A stretch of DNA of 32,928 nucleotides, taken from assembly GCA_016234405.1 (NCBI GenBank), contig JACRCC010000043.1, positions 1 to 32,928 on the forward strand, given 5' to 3'. Below, in pieces: positions 7,425-15,685 of the stretch. The stretch is from Deltaproteobacteria bacterium (GTDB lineage Bacteria > Desulfobacterota > GWC2-55-46). The translations under genes were made by a program, and so were the position numbers. Within the stretch, counting starts at the first letter, position 1; every line of letters starts with the position of its first letter. The notes beneath the pieces are model-generated. The model saw nothing but the letters and a program-made list of their open reading frames with translations. It did no database searches and was not told where the DNA came from.

Positions 7425-9854
7425 ATGATTGACCGAATTAAGACCCTAAACATCAAGAAATTACTGGTTTATGCGGCCATAGCAACCGTAATCTTTTCGG
7501 TTGGGGGATACTTCTATCTCACCTACAACCTGCCTACGATAGATTCACTTGACGACTACCATCCCGACCTCGTCACAAAAGTCTATTCGCATGACGGCCG
7601 CGTCGTGGCTGAATTTTTCACTGAGAGAAGAATCGTTGCGCCGCTCAACAAAATGCCCAAGCACCTTATTAATGCCTTCCTCGCGGCCGAGGACTCGAAG
7701 TTCTACGAACATGAAGGGCTTAATTACATGAGCATACTGCGCGCCGCTTACAAGAATATGCTGGCCGGACGGGTGGTGCAGGGCGGGTCTACCATCACAC
7801 AGCAGGTGGCGCGGAGTTTTTTCCTCACGCAGGAGAGAAAGATTTCAAGGAAGATCCGCGAGGCCATCATGGCCTACAGGATTGAAAGGCGGCTTACTAA
7901 GGACGAAATTCTAAACCTCTATCTCAACCAGATATATCTCGGCAACGGGGCCTACGGCGTGCAGACCGCGTCGGAAACCTACTTCGGCAAAAACGTTCAA
8001 GACTTGAATCTGGCCGAGGCCGCCATGCTCGCGGCCCTGCCCAAGGCCCCGAGCAAGTATTCCCCGCTCGTAAACTTCGAAGTGGCCAAAAAGAGGCAGG
8101 AGTTCGTCCTCTCCCGCATGGTTGAGGAAAACTCAATAACCCCTGAGGAGGCCAAAAAGGCGGGGGCCGTAAAACTTAGGTTAAACCCCGACAAGAACGA
8201 CAGCCTGTGGGTCGGGCCATACTTCACGGAGCACGTGCGAAGGTATATCGAGGAAAAATACGGCGAGGACATGGTTTACAAAGGAGGACTTTCCGTATAC
8301 ACCACGATGGACGTCGAGGAACAGAGGGCCGCTAACGAGGCGGTAAAGGAAGGGCTCCGTGAGCACGACAAACGCAGAGGCTACAGGGGCCCGCTTTTGA
8401 CCCTCAGAACCAACGAGGAGTTGAACCTCTTCAAGGCCGAAGCTGCCCGGACGCTCGACGGCGCTCCCTTTGAAGTTGGCCGCCGCTATCAGGGCGTCAT
8501 TGAAGCGGTAAACACGAAGGACATGACAATAACGGTTGACATAGGAAGCCGCAAGGGAGTGATAGCCCGGCCTGATTTGGAGTGGGCCAAACTCTACAAT
8601 CCGACGGGTGATCCCGAAGGAGGCGTCCAGCAGGACTTGAAAAAGACCTTCCATGCCGGAGAGGTCGTTTTGGCGGCCGTGAAGACACTTCCCGACAAAC
8701 CCGGAGACACGGTTAAACTCGCGCTTGAGCAGGACCCCGTTGCTCAGGCCGCTTTATTTGCCATTGAGCCGGCCACGGGTTACGTGCGCGTCATGATCGG
8801 AGGGGGGGACTTCTCGAAGACTCAGTTCAACCGCGCGGTGCAGGCCTTACGCCAGCCCGGCTCCGCGTTCAAGCCTTTCATATATACGGCGGCGATAGAT
8901 AAAAATTACACCCCTGCCTCCGTCGTCGTTGACTCACCTCTTGTCTTTGACAACGAGACCGACAACACAATCAAAGAGGGCGAAGAAAAAGTCGAGGCAT
9001 GGCGCCCGAAAAACTATGACGAGCAGTTCGCAGGCCCGACGACCGTAAGGGAAGGACTCGCAAAATCAAGAAACGTCGTAACCGTGAAGATATTGCAGGA
9101 CATCGGCGTTAGTTACGCCGTGAACTACGCAAGGCTTTTGGGCATCACCTCTCCTCTTGCAAACGACCTGTCTCTTGCCCTCGGCTCATCCGCCGTTACG
9201 CTGCAAGAGATGGTTACGGCATTCGCCACCCTTGAAAATCAAGGAGGAAGACCCGCGCCGATATTCGTCACTAAAATCGTTGACTCGTCCGGCAGGACAA
9301 TAGAAGAGAATATGCCCATTGTTACGCCCGTCTTAAGCCCCCAGACCTCTTATATCATGACAAACCTCCTGCAAGGCGTCATAGAAAACGGGACCGGCAT
9401 GAGGGCCAAGTCCCTGGGCAGACCGGCGGCGGGCAAGACCGGCACCACTAACGACCTTAACGACGCATGGTTCATCGGCTACGTGCCGGGGCTTGCCGCC
9501 GGCTCATGGATAGGTTATGACGACGAGAGAAGACTCGGGGCGCACGAGACAGGCGCCGTGGCCGCGCTGCCCATCTGGCTCAAATTCATGAAAGAGGCTG
9601 TGGCGGATATGCCGGTGAGAAACTTCCCGGTGCCCGAGGGCGTTGAATTCGTGAAGGTTGACTCCAAGACCGGCGAGCCTGCAATCGCCGCTACACCTGA
9701 GACTATATTCGAGGTCTTTAAATCAGGCACCGGCCCCAAGGCCTCTTCCGCGGTATTAAAAAGACGCTCGACCGAGGTGTTTATGGACGACTCTGACGCT
9801 AAACAAGCCCCTACCCCTGTACCGGCGCCTCAACCGGCACAGGCAACGCACTAA
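7425..9854 (+). CDS. mrcA: Penicillin-binding protein 1A (class A, bifunctional)
   Basis: An 809-residue class A penicillin-binding protein that polymerises and cross-links peptidoglycan at the outer face of the inner membrane. After one membrane segment (about residues 12-31) comes the GT51 glycosyltransferase domain with EDSKFYEHEGLNYMSILRA and QGGSTITQQVARSFFL. A long insert with an OB-like domain follows, then the transpeptidase with SAFK (in QPGSAFKPF), SRN and KTGTTND as the three active-site motifs. The C-terminal tail is proline- and alanine-rich. An upstream TTG start (7383) would add 14 odd residues; the ATG at 7425 has GAGG eight bases before it. moaA begins two bases after its stop, so the two are probably cotranscribed. 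Confidence 0.95.
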   Translation: MIDRIKTLNIKKLLVYAAIATVIFSVGGYFYLTYNLPTIDSLDDYHPDLVTKVYSHDGRVVAEFFTERRIVAPLNKMPKHLINAFLAAEDSKFYEHEGLNYMSILRAAYKNMLAGRVVQGGSTITQQVARSFFLTQERKISRKIREAIMAYRIERRLTKDEILNLYLNQIYLGNGAYGVQTASETYFGKNVQDLNLAEAAMLAALPKAPSKYSPLVNFEVAKKRQEFVLSRMVEENSITPEEAKKAGAVKLRLNPDKNDSLWVGPYFTEHVRRYIEEKYGEDMVYKGGLSVYTTMDVEEQRAANEAVKEGLREHDKRRGYRGPLLTLRTNEELNLFKAEAARTLDGAPFEVGRRYQGVIEAVNTKDMTITVDIGSRKGVIARPDLEWAKLYNPTGDPEGGVQQDLKKTFHAGEVVLAAVKTLPDKPGDTVKLALEQDPVAQAALFAIEPATGYVRVMIGGGDFSKTQFNRAVQALRQPGSAFKPFIYTAAIDKNYTPASVVVDSPLVFDNETDNTIKEGEEKVEAWRPKNYDEQFAGPTTVREGLAKSRNVVTVKILQDIGVSYAVNYARLLGITSPLANDLSLALGSSAVTLQEMVTAFATLENQGGRPAPIFVTKIVDSSGRTIEENMPIVTPVLSPQTSYIMTNLLQGVIENGTGMRAKSLGRPAAGKTGTTNDLNDAWFIGYVPGLAAGSWIGYDDERRLGAHETGAVAALPIWLKFMKEAVADMPVRNFPVPEGVEFVKVDSKTGEPAIAATPETIFEVFKSGTGPKASSAVLKRRSTEVFMDDSDAKQAPTPVPAPQPAQATH

Positions 9855-9856
9855 AC

Positions 9857-10858
9857 ATGAAGACGCTCGTAGACGGATATAAAAGAAAGATTGACTACCT
9901 GAGGGTCTCCATCACCGACAGGTGCAACCTGAGGTGCGTCTACTGCATGCCGCCGGAAGGCATCGAGTTAATGGAATCTAAAAACATACTCCGATACGAA
10001 GAGATACTGCGCATAGCCGGCATCGCGGCAAAAAACGGCGTTACAAAGATACGTCTCACGGGCGGAGAACCTTTGGTCAGAAAAGGTCTGCTGGATTTTA
10101 TAAGGAAATTATCTGAAGTCCCCGGCGTGGAGGATTTGAGCCTCACCACGAACGGCGTGCTCTTGAAGGGATTCGCTAAACCGCTCAAGGACGCCGGACT
10201 CAAGAGGATTAACGTAAGCCTCGATTCCTTGAAGCGCGAGAGGTTTGCGAAAATGACGCGCGGGGACGACCTTGACCGCGTCCAGGGCGGGCTTGAAGAA
10301 TCGCTAAAGGCCGGACTCAATCCCGTCAAGATAAACATGGTGGTCATAAAGGGGTTTAACGAAGATGAGGTGCTCGACTTTGCCCTCCTCTCGAAGACAA
10401 AACCCTATCACGTCAGGTTCATCGAGTACATGCCCTTTGACGCCGAGGCCGGATGGCAAAAGGATAAATGCCTCTCGGTAAACACAATGAGGGAGATCAT
10501 CGAGGCGCACGCCGGCCCGCTCGAGCCTGTCCGCGGCGCGGCCGCAGGCGCAGGCCCGGCCATACGTTATAGGTTCAAGGACGGAGATGCAATCGGCGAG
10601 GTCGGTTTCATAAGCCCGGTTTCCGAGCACTTCTGCGGAAGTTGCAACAGACTGAGACTTACCGCTGACGGCAAGTTGAGGACGTGCCTTTTCTCGGACA
10701 ACGAGATTGACTTGCGCACCGCGCTGCGCGACGGTTCGGGGGATGGAATAATAGAAAAACTAATATTCCGCGCCGCCGCGGAAAAACCGGAAAGACACCA
10801 CATAAACGAAAACGTCTTTAAAAAATGCAGCCGGACGATGAGCCTGATCGGGGGGTGA
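9857..10858 (+). CDS. moaA: GTP 3',8-cyclase (molybdenum cofactor biosynthesis)
   Basis: A 333-residue radical-SAM enzyme catalysing the first step of molybdenum cofactor synthesis, GTP to 3',8-cyclo-GTP. The N-terminal CxxxCxxC cluster site reads CNLRCVYC, followed by LTGGEPLVRKGL. The second Fe-S site has FCGSCNRLRLTADGKLRTC. The C-terminus ends in the expected Gly-Gly (MSLIGG), needed for activation in this family. Length is normal. It starts two bases after the PBP stop codon without an obvious ribosome-binding site, so translation is probably coupled. A broken second copy of its last 64 codons lies at 32295-32482. Confidence 0.97.
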   Translation: MKTLVDGYKRKIDYLRVSITDRCNLRCVYCMPPEGIELMESKNILRYEEILRIAGIAAKNGVTKIRLTGGEPLVRKGLLDFIRKLSEVPGVEDLSLTTNGVLLKGFAKPLKDAGLKRINVSLDSLKRERFAKMTRGDDLDRVQGGLEESLKAGLNPVKINMVVIKGFNEDEVLDFALLSKTKPYHVRFIEYMPFDAEAGWQKDKCLSVNTMREIIEAHAGPLEPVRGAAAGAGPAIRYRFKDGDAIGEVGFISPVSEHFCGSCNRLRLTADGKLRTCLFSDNEIDLRTALRDGSGDGIIEKLIFRAAAEKPERHHINENVFKKCSRTMSLIGG

Positions 10859-10869
10859 GTCCCTTAACT

Positions 10870-12123
10870 ATGAGACCGTTTGACTATGCAAAAACCACCG
10901 TTGAGGCGCCTTTGCCGTATCTCATCTCATGGAACATAACCAAGAGGTGCAATCTCAAGTGCGCCCACTGCTACCTTGACGCAAGTGAATTAGAAGGCCG
11001 AGGAGAGACCTCAACCGAGGAGGCCAAGAGGGTCATCGCTGAGATTGCATCCTTAAACCCCTCGTCAATGCTCATCCTCACCGGCGGAGAGCCTCTTTTA
11101 AGGCCCGACTGTTTTGAGCTTGCGGCAGAGGCAAGCAGCAAAGGTCTCATGGTGGTCATCGGCACTAACGGGACGCTCCTTGACGATAATATCGCCGCCA
11201 AACTTATTGACGGCGGGGTGAAAGGCGTCGGTATAAGCCTTGACTCGACGACCCCTTCATATCACGACAGGTTCAGGGGCGTTGAGGGCGCGTGGAATAA
11301 AACCGTTTTCGGCATCGAGGCCTTGAAAAGACGCGCCGTTCCCTTCCAGCTCCAACTTACCGTAACAAAAGAAAACAGAGAGGACATCCCAAGGATTATC
11401 GAGTTCGCCCGCGAAAAGGGCGCTAAGGCCATAAATATATTTTTTCTCGTGTGCACCGGAAGGGGTCAGGATATGACTGATTTGAGTCCGCAGGAATACG
11501 AAGAGACCATGACCTGCCTCGCATCCGCCGAAAAAGAGTTTGAAGACAGGATAATGGTTAGGGCGCGGTGCGCCCCGCATTTTCTTAGGGTGGTGGCCGG
11601 GCTGAACCCGGAAAGCGGCATAGTCAAAGGGCACACGAGCGGGTGCATAGCCGGCTCAGGGTATCTTCGCATAACCCCTGACAATGAAGTAACCCCATGC
11701 CCGTATATGCCGGCAACAGGGGCAAGCCTCAGGACAAAAAGCCTGAAAGACATCTGGAACAACGAACCGGCTTTCCGCGCGCTCCGCACACGCGATTATT
11801 CGGGAAAATGCAGGGACTGCGAGTTCAGCGGCGCATGCGGAGGATGCAGGGCGCGCGCGCTGTCTTCGGGCAACACGTTGATGGGCGAAGACCCGTGGTG
11901 TGTCTACGAGCCTGCTGGCAAAAAACAAAATGTAGTTATGAAGGGATTACCCGCTTCAGCGGGAACCGAGTGGACAAAAGAAGCGCAAGAGAGGCTTTCC
12001 GCCGTGCCTGCCTTTTTAAGACAGATGGTAAAAAACGGCGTTGAAAAATATGCAGCGTCTAAGGGTTTAAAAACCATAACGCCGGATATAATGGCTGAAA
12101 TTAAAAAGAGGGCCTCAAGATAA
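10870..12123 (+). CDS. SPASM radical-SAM protein with C-terminal PCP_red domain
   Basis: A 417-residue protein. Residues 20-40 carry the radical-SAM CNLKCAHC cluster motif, followed by ILTGGEPLLRPD. The C-terminal SPASM region binds extra Fe-S clusters (GCIAGSGYLRITP...CPYMP, then CRDCEFSGACGGCRARA and DPWC). This layout fits the NirJ/AhbD/PqqE group that modifies haem precursors or peptides; haem-related chemistry is plausible but not shown. Residues about 365-417 (EWTKEAQERLSAVPAFLRQ...TITPDIMAEIKKRA) match the small helical PCP_red domain first known from the C-terminus of light-independent protochlorophyllide reductase. The open frame continues upstream over moaA, but the ATG at 10870, eleven bases after the moaA stop, is the sensible start. 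Confidence 0.88.
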   Translation: MRPFDYAKTTVEAPLPYLISWNITKRCNLKCAHCYLDASELEGRGETSTEEAKRVIAEIASLNPSSMLILTGGEPLLRPDCFELAAEASSKGLMVVIGTNGTLLDDNIAAKLIDGGVKGVGISLDSTTPSYHDRFRGVEGAWNKTVFGIEALKRRAVPFQLQLTVTKENREDIPRIIEFAREKGAKAINIFFLVCTGRGQDMTDLSPQEYEETMTCLASAEKEFEDRIMVRARCAPHFLRVVAGLNPESGIVKGHTSGCIAGSGYLRITPDNEVTPCPYMPATGASLRTKSLKDIWNNEPAFRALRTRDYSGKCRDCEFSGACGGCRARALSSGNTLMGEDPWCVYEPAGKKQNVVMKGLPASAGTEWTKEAQERLSAVPAFLRQMVKNGVEKYAASKGLKTITPDIMAEIKKRASR

Positions 12124-12131
12124 CGTCTCAG

Positions 12132-12154
12132 GAGGGTAATTCCCTCTTCGAGGG
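12132..12154 (+). promoter_or_regulatory. Two mutually exclusive hairpins in a short leader
   Basis: GAGGG (12132-12136) can pair with CCCTC (12142-12146), and the same CCCTC can instead pair with GAGGG (12150-12154). The second GAGGG is part of the likely ribosome-binding site (GAGGGAG) of the gene at 12165. The arrangement could switch that site between open and closed states, but the stems are only five pairs long. Confidence 0.35.
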
Positions 12155-12164
12155 AGTCAATGAT

Positions 12165-12365
12165 ATGCAGGGAAATACAGAACGGGAAAAACCTAAAAAG
12201 GGCGCAGCCTTGCAGTTTTTCGGGATGGTCTTGCTCTCATTGGGGCTTCTTAACGCCATGCTCGCGCTCAAAGGCGCGCTTACGCCAGACTGGTTCATTT
12301 ACGTTTTAATCGTGCTCGGCTCCGCGCTCCTCGCCGCCGGCGTCTGGCGGTCGGGAATAAAATAA
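12165..12365 (+). CDS. Small two-helix membrane protein
   Basis: I do not recognise this 66-residue protein. After a charged N-terminus (QGNTEREKPKKG) it has two hydrophobic segments (about 16-35 and 42-60, FIYVLIVLGSALLAAGVWR), consistent with a helical hairpin in the inner membrane. It has a GAGGGAG ribosome-binding site eight bases before the ATG and follows the radical-SAM gene by 41 bases, so it probably belongs to the same operon. No motif suggests a function. Confidence 0.7.
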   Translation: MQGNTEREKPKKGAALQFFGMVLLSLGLLNAMLALKGALTPDWFIYVLIVLGSALLAAGVWRSGIK

Positions 12366-12496
12366 CACCCTCGTAGCAGCTCAGACCTTTAGGTCTGATT
12401 ACGTTAGAGGAGACGATTATGTCAGGGCTGCAAGCCCTGAGCTGCAAGCCCTGAGCTGCAAGCCCTGAGCTGCAAGCCCTGAGCTGCAAGCCCCGT
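12366..12496. repeat. Hairpin plus five-copy 14-bp tandem repeat
   Basis: The gap between convergent genes is filled with repeats. TCAGACCTTTAGGTCTGA (12381-12398) is a perfect hairpin with an 8-bp stem. From 12427 to 12496 the 14-base unit GCTGCAAGCCCTGA occurs five times, the last copy slightly altered. The first copy makes AGGGCT-GCA-AGCCCT (12424-12438), so it is also a hairpin. The array ends exactly at the stop codon of the cytochrome gene (12497-12499). Similar hairpins lie at 18538, 29074, 32545 and 32603. Confidence 0.85.
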
Positions 12497-14053
12497 TTAA
12501 CGCATCCCTTGCCCCGTGTCCCGTTTTTTCCTTGCGCTCCTCCACCACAAAAATTCCACCCCTGCTATCACAAGGCCTATCACAATGGGCCAGACGTATA
12601 CCGTGCTTTTCGTCGCCGGCTGCATGAGCAGCCAATGCCACGTCGTCATCACGTGTTTTGAGCCTTTTTCCTGATTTGAGCCGTCCCACGCGGCGAATGC
12701 AATTGGTATGAATTTGCCTTCACTGAACTGTATGTCCTTTTCCGCGTCCTTGGTCGTTAAAGCCCTTTTCATAACCACGCGCCACGTGCCGTTGTCGTAA
12801 ACGCCCGTTGCCTTAAGGCCGACGGAGGCGGGGTCCCTTGTCTGCGCGTCCTTGAACCCCTTTGCATCCAAGAGTCTGACGGTCTGCCCGGCCCCCGCCG
12901 CAGACTCACTCTGCCAGAACCAGACGTTGACCGGATTAGCGGCGTCTCCCATTCCGAAATATGGTTTTTCACCTTCGGCGAGATTTCTCGGCCACTGCAC
13001 CGCCACGCCGTCAACGAAGACATCGCCGTCGGCAATCTCAATGGCCTTTGCGTCCCCGGGCAGACTTCGCGTCCTGTCGTCCCATTCAAGGAGGATGGCA
13101 ATCTCATCGGAGTTATAGACCGCACCCACGGAGACGGTATCGAGCGAAGGCGTAAAGTGCCTCTCCTGCGCGATTATCTGAGGCACGAGATAAAAACTCG
13201 TTACAGACGCGGCGTTCCATGCGGGGTCGTCCGTTTTATCCGGCAGCGCGCCTTCGATCCTCATGGCCTTTATCACGGTGTTGTCCGTGGGTTTTTTGCG
13301 CGGCGCATCGAGGGAGTTGACGTAGACGGCCGCGTCCCATCTTTCTTCATCGCTGAGTTTCTTGTTGCTCCCCGGGTCCGCGAAGCTCGGCATCTGGGTG
13401 CCTGGGATGCCGACGGTTACGCGGGTGTAAATATCCTTCACGTCGTTGCCGACCCTGAAACTCCACGCCTTCGTGAGATTCCGGGGCCACGTCCGCGCCC
13501 CCCAATCGTCCTTGAGTTTTTTCGTGCCGCTGCCTTTGCCCTCCCGTCCGTGACACTCCGCGCACCTGTTCTCGAATATTTTTTTACCGCGCTCAATGCC
13601 TTCTTTCGTGGACTTTGGCGCATTCGCGGTGTTTATCGCCGGCTTCTGAGGCGTGCCAAGTTCGGCGAACTTTTTTATGTAAGCGGTAACGTCGGCTGCA
13701 TCCTTATCGCTGAGGATATCCGACCAGCCAGGCATTGACGTCCCGTTCATGCCGGTCCAGCCTGAGATGCCGTTGTGCGAGGGGTCGCCCTTTATCATCC
13801 TCATAAAATCTTCATCGGAGGGAACCATCTCGTCAAAGGGCGTGGACTTCCACTTATAAACCCCTGCGGTAAAATCCCTTGGAGGCGGAGAGAGAAAACT
13901 GGAGGCAGGCCCGTCGCCAGCACCAGTCTCACCGTGGCACCAGACGCAGCGCTTTTCATAGACACCTTTACCCGCCTCAACGCTGCCTCCCGCAAAGGTA
14001 ATACTTGGCGCGGCAGAGAGCAGCAAGGCCAACAATGGCGCATATATTTTCAT
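12497..14053 (-). CDS. Dihaem cytochrome c with ethylbenzene-dehydrogenase-gamma-like domain (module 1)
   Basis: A 518-residue exported, membrane-anchored protein. A signal peptide (1-21) precedes two c-type haem sites, CVWCH (36-40) and CAECH (164-168), with likely sixth ligands in TSMPGW and TQMPSF. Residues about 260-480 resemble the haem-b-binding gamma subunit domain of ethylbenzene dehydrogenase, selenate reductase and nitrite oxidoreductase. Methionine 368 (FGMGDAANPVNVW) and lysine 429 (WRVVMKRAL) are in place as the expected haem-b ligands. A C-terminal helix (about 487-504) with a basic tail anchors it. Electron transfer in the periplasm is the expected role. It is the last gene of module 1, four bases behind the previous stop, and is paralogous to 25161-26768. 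No molybdenum enzyme subunit lies nearby. Confidence 0.88.
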   Translation of the reverse strand: MKIYAPLLALLLSAAPSITFAGGSVEAGKGVYEKRCVWCHGETGAGDGPASSFLSPPPRDFTAGVYKWKSTPFDEMVPSDEDFMRMIKGDPSHNGISGWTGMNGTSMPGWSDILSDKDAADVTAYIKKFAELGTPQKPAINTANAPKSTKEGIERGKKIFENRCAECHGREGKGSGTKKLKDDWGARTWPRNLTKAWSFRVGNDVKDIYTRVTVGIPGTQMPSFADPGSNKKLSDEERWDAAVYVNSLDAPRKKPTDNTVIKAMRIEGALPDKTDDPAWNAASVTSFYLVPQIIAQERHFTPSLDTVSVGAVYNSDEIAILLEWDDRTRSLPGDAKAIEIADGDVFVDGVAVQWPRNLAEGEKPYFGMGDAANPVNVWFWQSESAAGAGQTVRLLDAKGFKDAQTRDPASVGLKATGVYDNGTWRVVMKRALTTKDAEKDIQFSEGKFIPIAFAAWDGSNQEKGSKHVMTTWHWLLMQPATKSTVYVWPIVIGLVIAGVEFLWWRSARKKRDTGQGMR

Positions 14054-14057
14054 ACGT

Positions 14058-14858
14058 CTATCCGTCCTTCTTTGAATTAGCGCTTACCCATGATCTGGGC
14101 GCGTTGTCCGTATAATCGTATATAAAGAGTATCGCCTTCCATACCTCATCCTCGGAGAGGAAGGTGTGCCACACGGGCATCGCGGAGAGCCACGGGGTCG
14201 CCTCTTTAGGCAGGCCCGGGCCGCCGGTTGAAATCCTCCAAAATACAAATGATTCTTGGAGCTGCGCAATCGTGTCCTTGCCCTGAAATGGAAGCGGGAG
14301 CGGATTGAAGCCTTGCGCAAAATGACCCTTGCCGTCGAGCTTGTCGCCGTGGCAGAAAAAACAGTTCTTGAAATAAACTGCCCCACCCTCCTTCACCGCC
14401 TCTTTGAATTTTTCAGGATTTTCCGTCTGAAGTTTCCTGAACGGATTTTCAAGGGTTGCAAGGTTGAAGGTTTTGTCGTACGCCTTCATAATCGTCGGCG
14501 GCGCGGGGTGCGTGGCCCTCAACTCCACCGGGGCATCAAACCCGGGTTTGATCTGGTTATACGTTATGAGCGCGCCAACGATAGGCGCTATGACGAAGAC
14601 CGCGTTCCTTATAATCTTTTTTGAGGGGTCTTCCACAAGCGCCTTTATCGGCGCAAAAAGCCCCTGCGTGGATTCATCGGTTGAGGTCATTACAAGAAGC
14701 GCGGCAACTACGGCGAAGAACATGTACATCATTATGAGGCTTCCGGGTATCGGCTTATTCATAAACCAACCCGGGGACTTAAATATCACGTAGGCTATAA
14801 ACACGATGACGACGAACCAAAGCAGCTTTGCGGGGTTTGCCCCATCAGGTTTCTTCAT
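14058..14858 (-). CDS. Three-helix membrane protein with one c-type haem (module 1)
   Basis: A 266-residue protein with three hydrophobic segments (about 12-26, 39-57 and 84-101) and then a periplasmic domain with one c-type haem site, CFFCH (166-170). The segments FVFWRISTGGPGLPKEATPW and SAMPVWHTFLSEDEVW are shared with the module 2 paralogue at 26838-27908 and supply a likely methionine ligand. It probably passes electrons within a membrane complex. An upstream TTG (14864) is possible, but the ATG at 14858 has a GAGAGG site at suitable distance. It lies 11 bases after the preceding gene and four bases before the next, so the four genes look like one transcript. Confidence 0.87.
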   Translation of the reverse strand: MKKPDGANPAKLLWFVVIVFIAYVIFKSPGWFMNKPIPGSLIMMYMFFAVVAALLVMTSTDESTQGLFAPIKALVEDPSKKIIRNAVFVIAPIVGALITYNQIKPGFDAPVELRATHPAPPTIMKAYDKTFNLATLENPFRKLQTENPEKFKEAVKEGGAVYFKNCFFCHGDKLDGKGHFAQGFNPLPLPFQGKDTIAQLQESFVFWRISTGGPGLPKEATPWLSAMPVWHTFLSEDEVWKAILFIYDYTDNAPRSWVSANSKKDG

Positions 14859-14869
14859 CCCCAACCTCT

Positions 14870-15685
14870 CTATTTGGATTTGGCCAGATAGTCCACGATA
14901 ACCTGCAACTCGCCGGCCGTCATCTTGTCCTTGAAGTCCTGCGGCATCATGCCGGGCGGAAAGCCTGGCGCTATGTCGGCGTTCGGGTCAAAGACGGCTC
15001 TGCGCAGATAATCGGCGTTCTTCTTCGCGCCTATCTTCGTAAGGTCTGGCCCGATAGCCCCCTGCTCTCCGGCTATCTTGTGGCATAAGCCGCAGCCGAA
15101 TTTTTTCACTATTTCCGCGCCCGTCTTGGCCGGAAGGGTGGCTGCCTGCGCGGAATCCTTACCCTCTGCCATTGGAGGACCTTTGGGTATCTCGACCGTC
15201 ACCTCAGCGCCGCCCAAATTCTGAAGATATGCAATAACGGCCTTTATCTCCACGTCATTAAGTCCGATAGCGCCCTCAGATATGACGGGCATGGGGCTGA
15301 CCGTGTCGTTGCTGCCCGTCACACCGTAACCGGCAACCACATAAGCCGAGGGCTTGCGCATGGACTCCTCTATATACCCAGCCAAGTCCTTTGCCCCGCC
15401 CTTATACCTTGTGTCTTTTAGCCTCTCACCAATTCTACCGGCTACGCCGTCAAGGAGGGGCGCCCTTTTTACGACTGGGTTGTGACAAAGCGTGCACGTC
15501 CCCTTCCCGTGAAATATCTTATCCCCCAAGGCAATAAACTGCTGTATGGTCATCTGAGCGAGGTCAATCGTCTCTTCCGCCGGCACAGGCGCGGAGTTCA
15601 TGGGTGGAATATAGTTGGTCGCAAAAAGGGTATAGATGCCCATCGTCAGGAGGCTGAATATAATCACCTTAAAAAATATATTCAT
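14870..15685 (-). CDS. Membrane-anchored dihaem cytochrome c (module 1)
   Basis: A 271-residue protein with one N-terminal membrane helix (about 4-22) and two cytochrome c domains with haem sites CTLCH (64-68) and CGLCH (198-202). Possible methionine ligands stand in the SPMPVI segment and in GMMPQDF near the C-terminus. It should sit on the periplasmic face and carry electrons to or from the CydA-like protein. The start codon overlaps the stop of the CydA-like gene by four bases (ATGA), with GGAGGG before it, which shows translational coupling. It is the counterpart of 27908-28915 in module 2, which is longer. Confidence 0.9.
   Translation of the reverse strand: MNIFFKVIIFSLLTMGIYTLFATNYIPPMNSAPVPAEETIDLAQMTIQQFIALGDKIFHGKGTCTLCHNPVVKRAPLLDGVAGRIGERLKDTRYKGGAKDLAGYIEESMRKPSAYVVAGYGVTGSNDTVSPMPVISEGAIGLNDVEIKAVIAYLQNLGGAEVTVEIPKGPPMAEGKDSAQAATLPAKTGAEIVKKFGCGLCHKIAGEQGAIGPDLTKIGAKKNADYLRRAVFDPNADIAPGFPPGMMPQDFKDKMTAGELQVIVDYLAKSK

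Noticed and set aside
12427-12496. Possible small CRISPR array
   Set aside because: The 14-base units are directly adjacent with no spacers and no cas genes are present.
12497-14053. Nitrite oxidoreductase gamma subunit
   Set aside because: The domain is of that superfamily, but no alpha or beta subunit of a molybdenum enzyme is in the window, and the fusion to two cytochrome c domains occurs beside a CydA-like gene twice.
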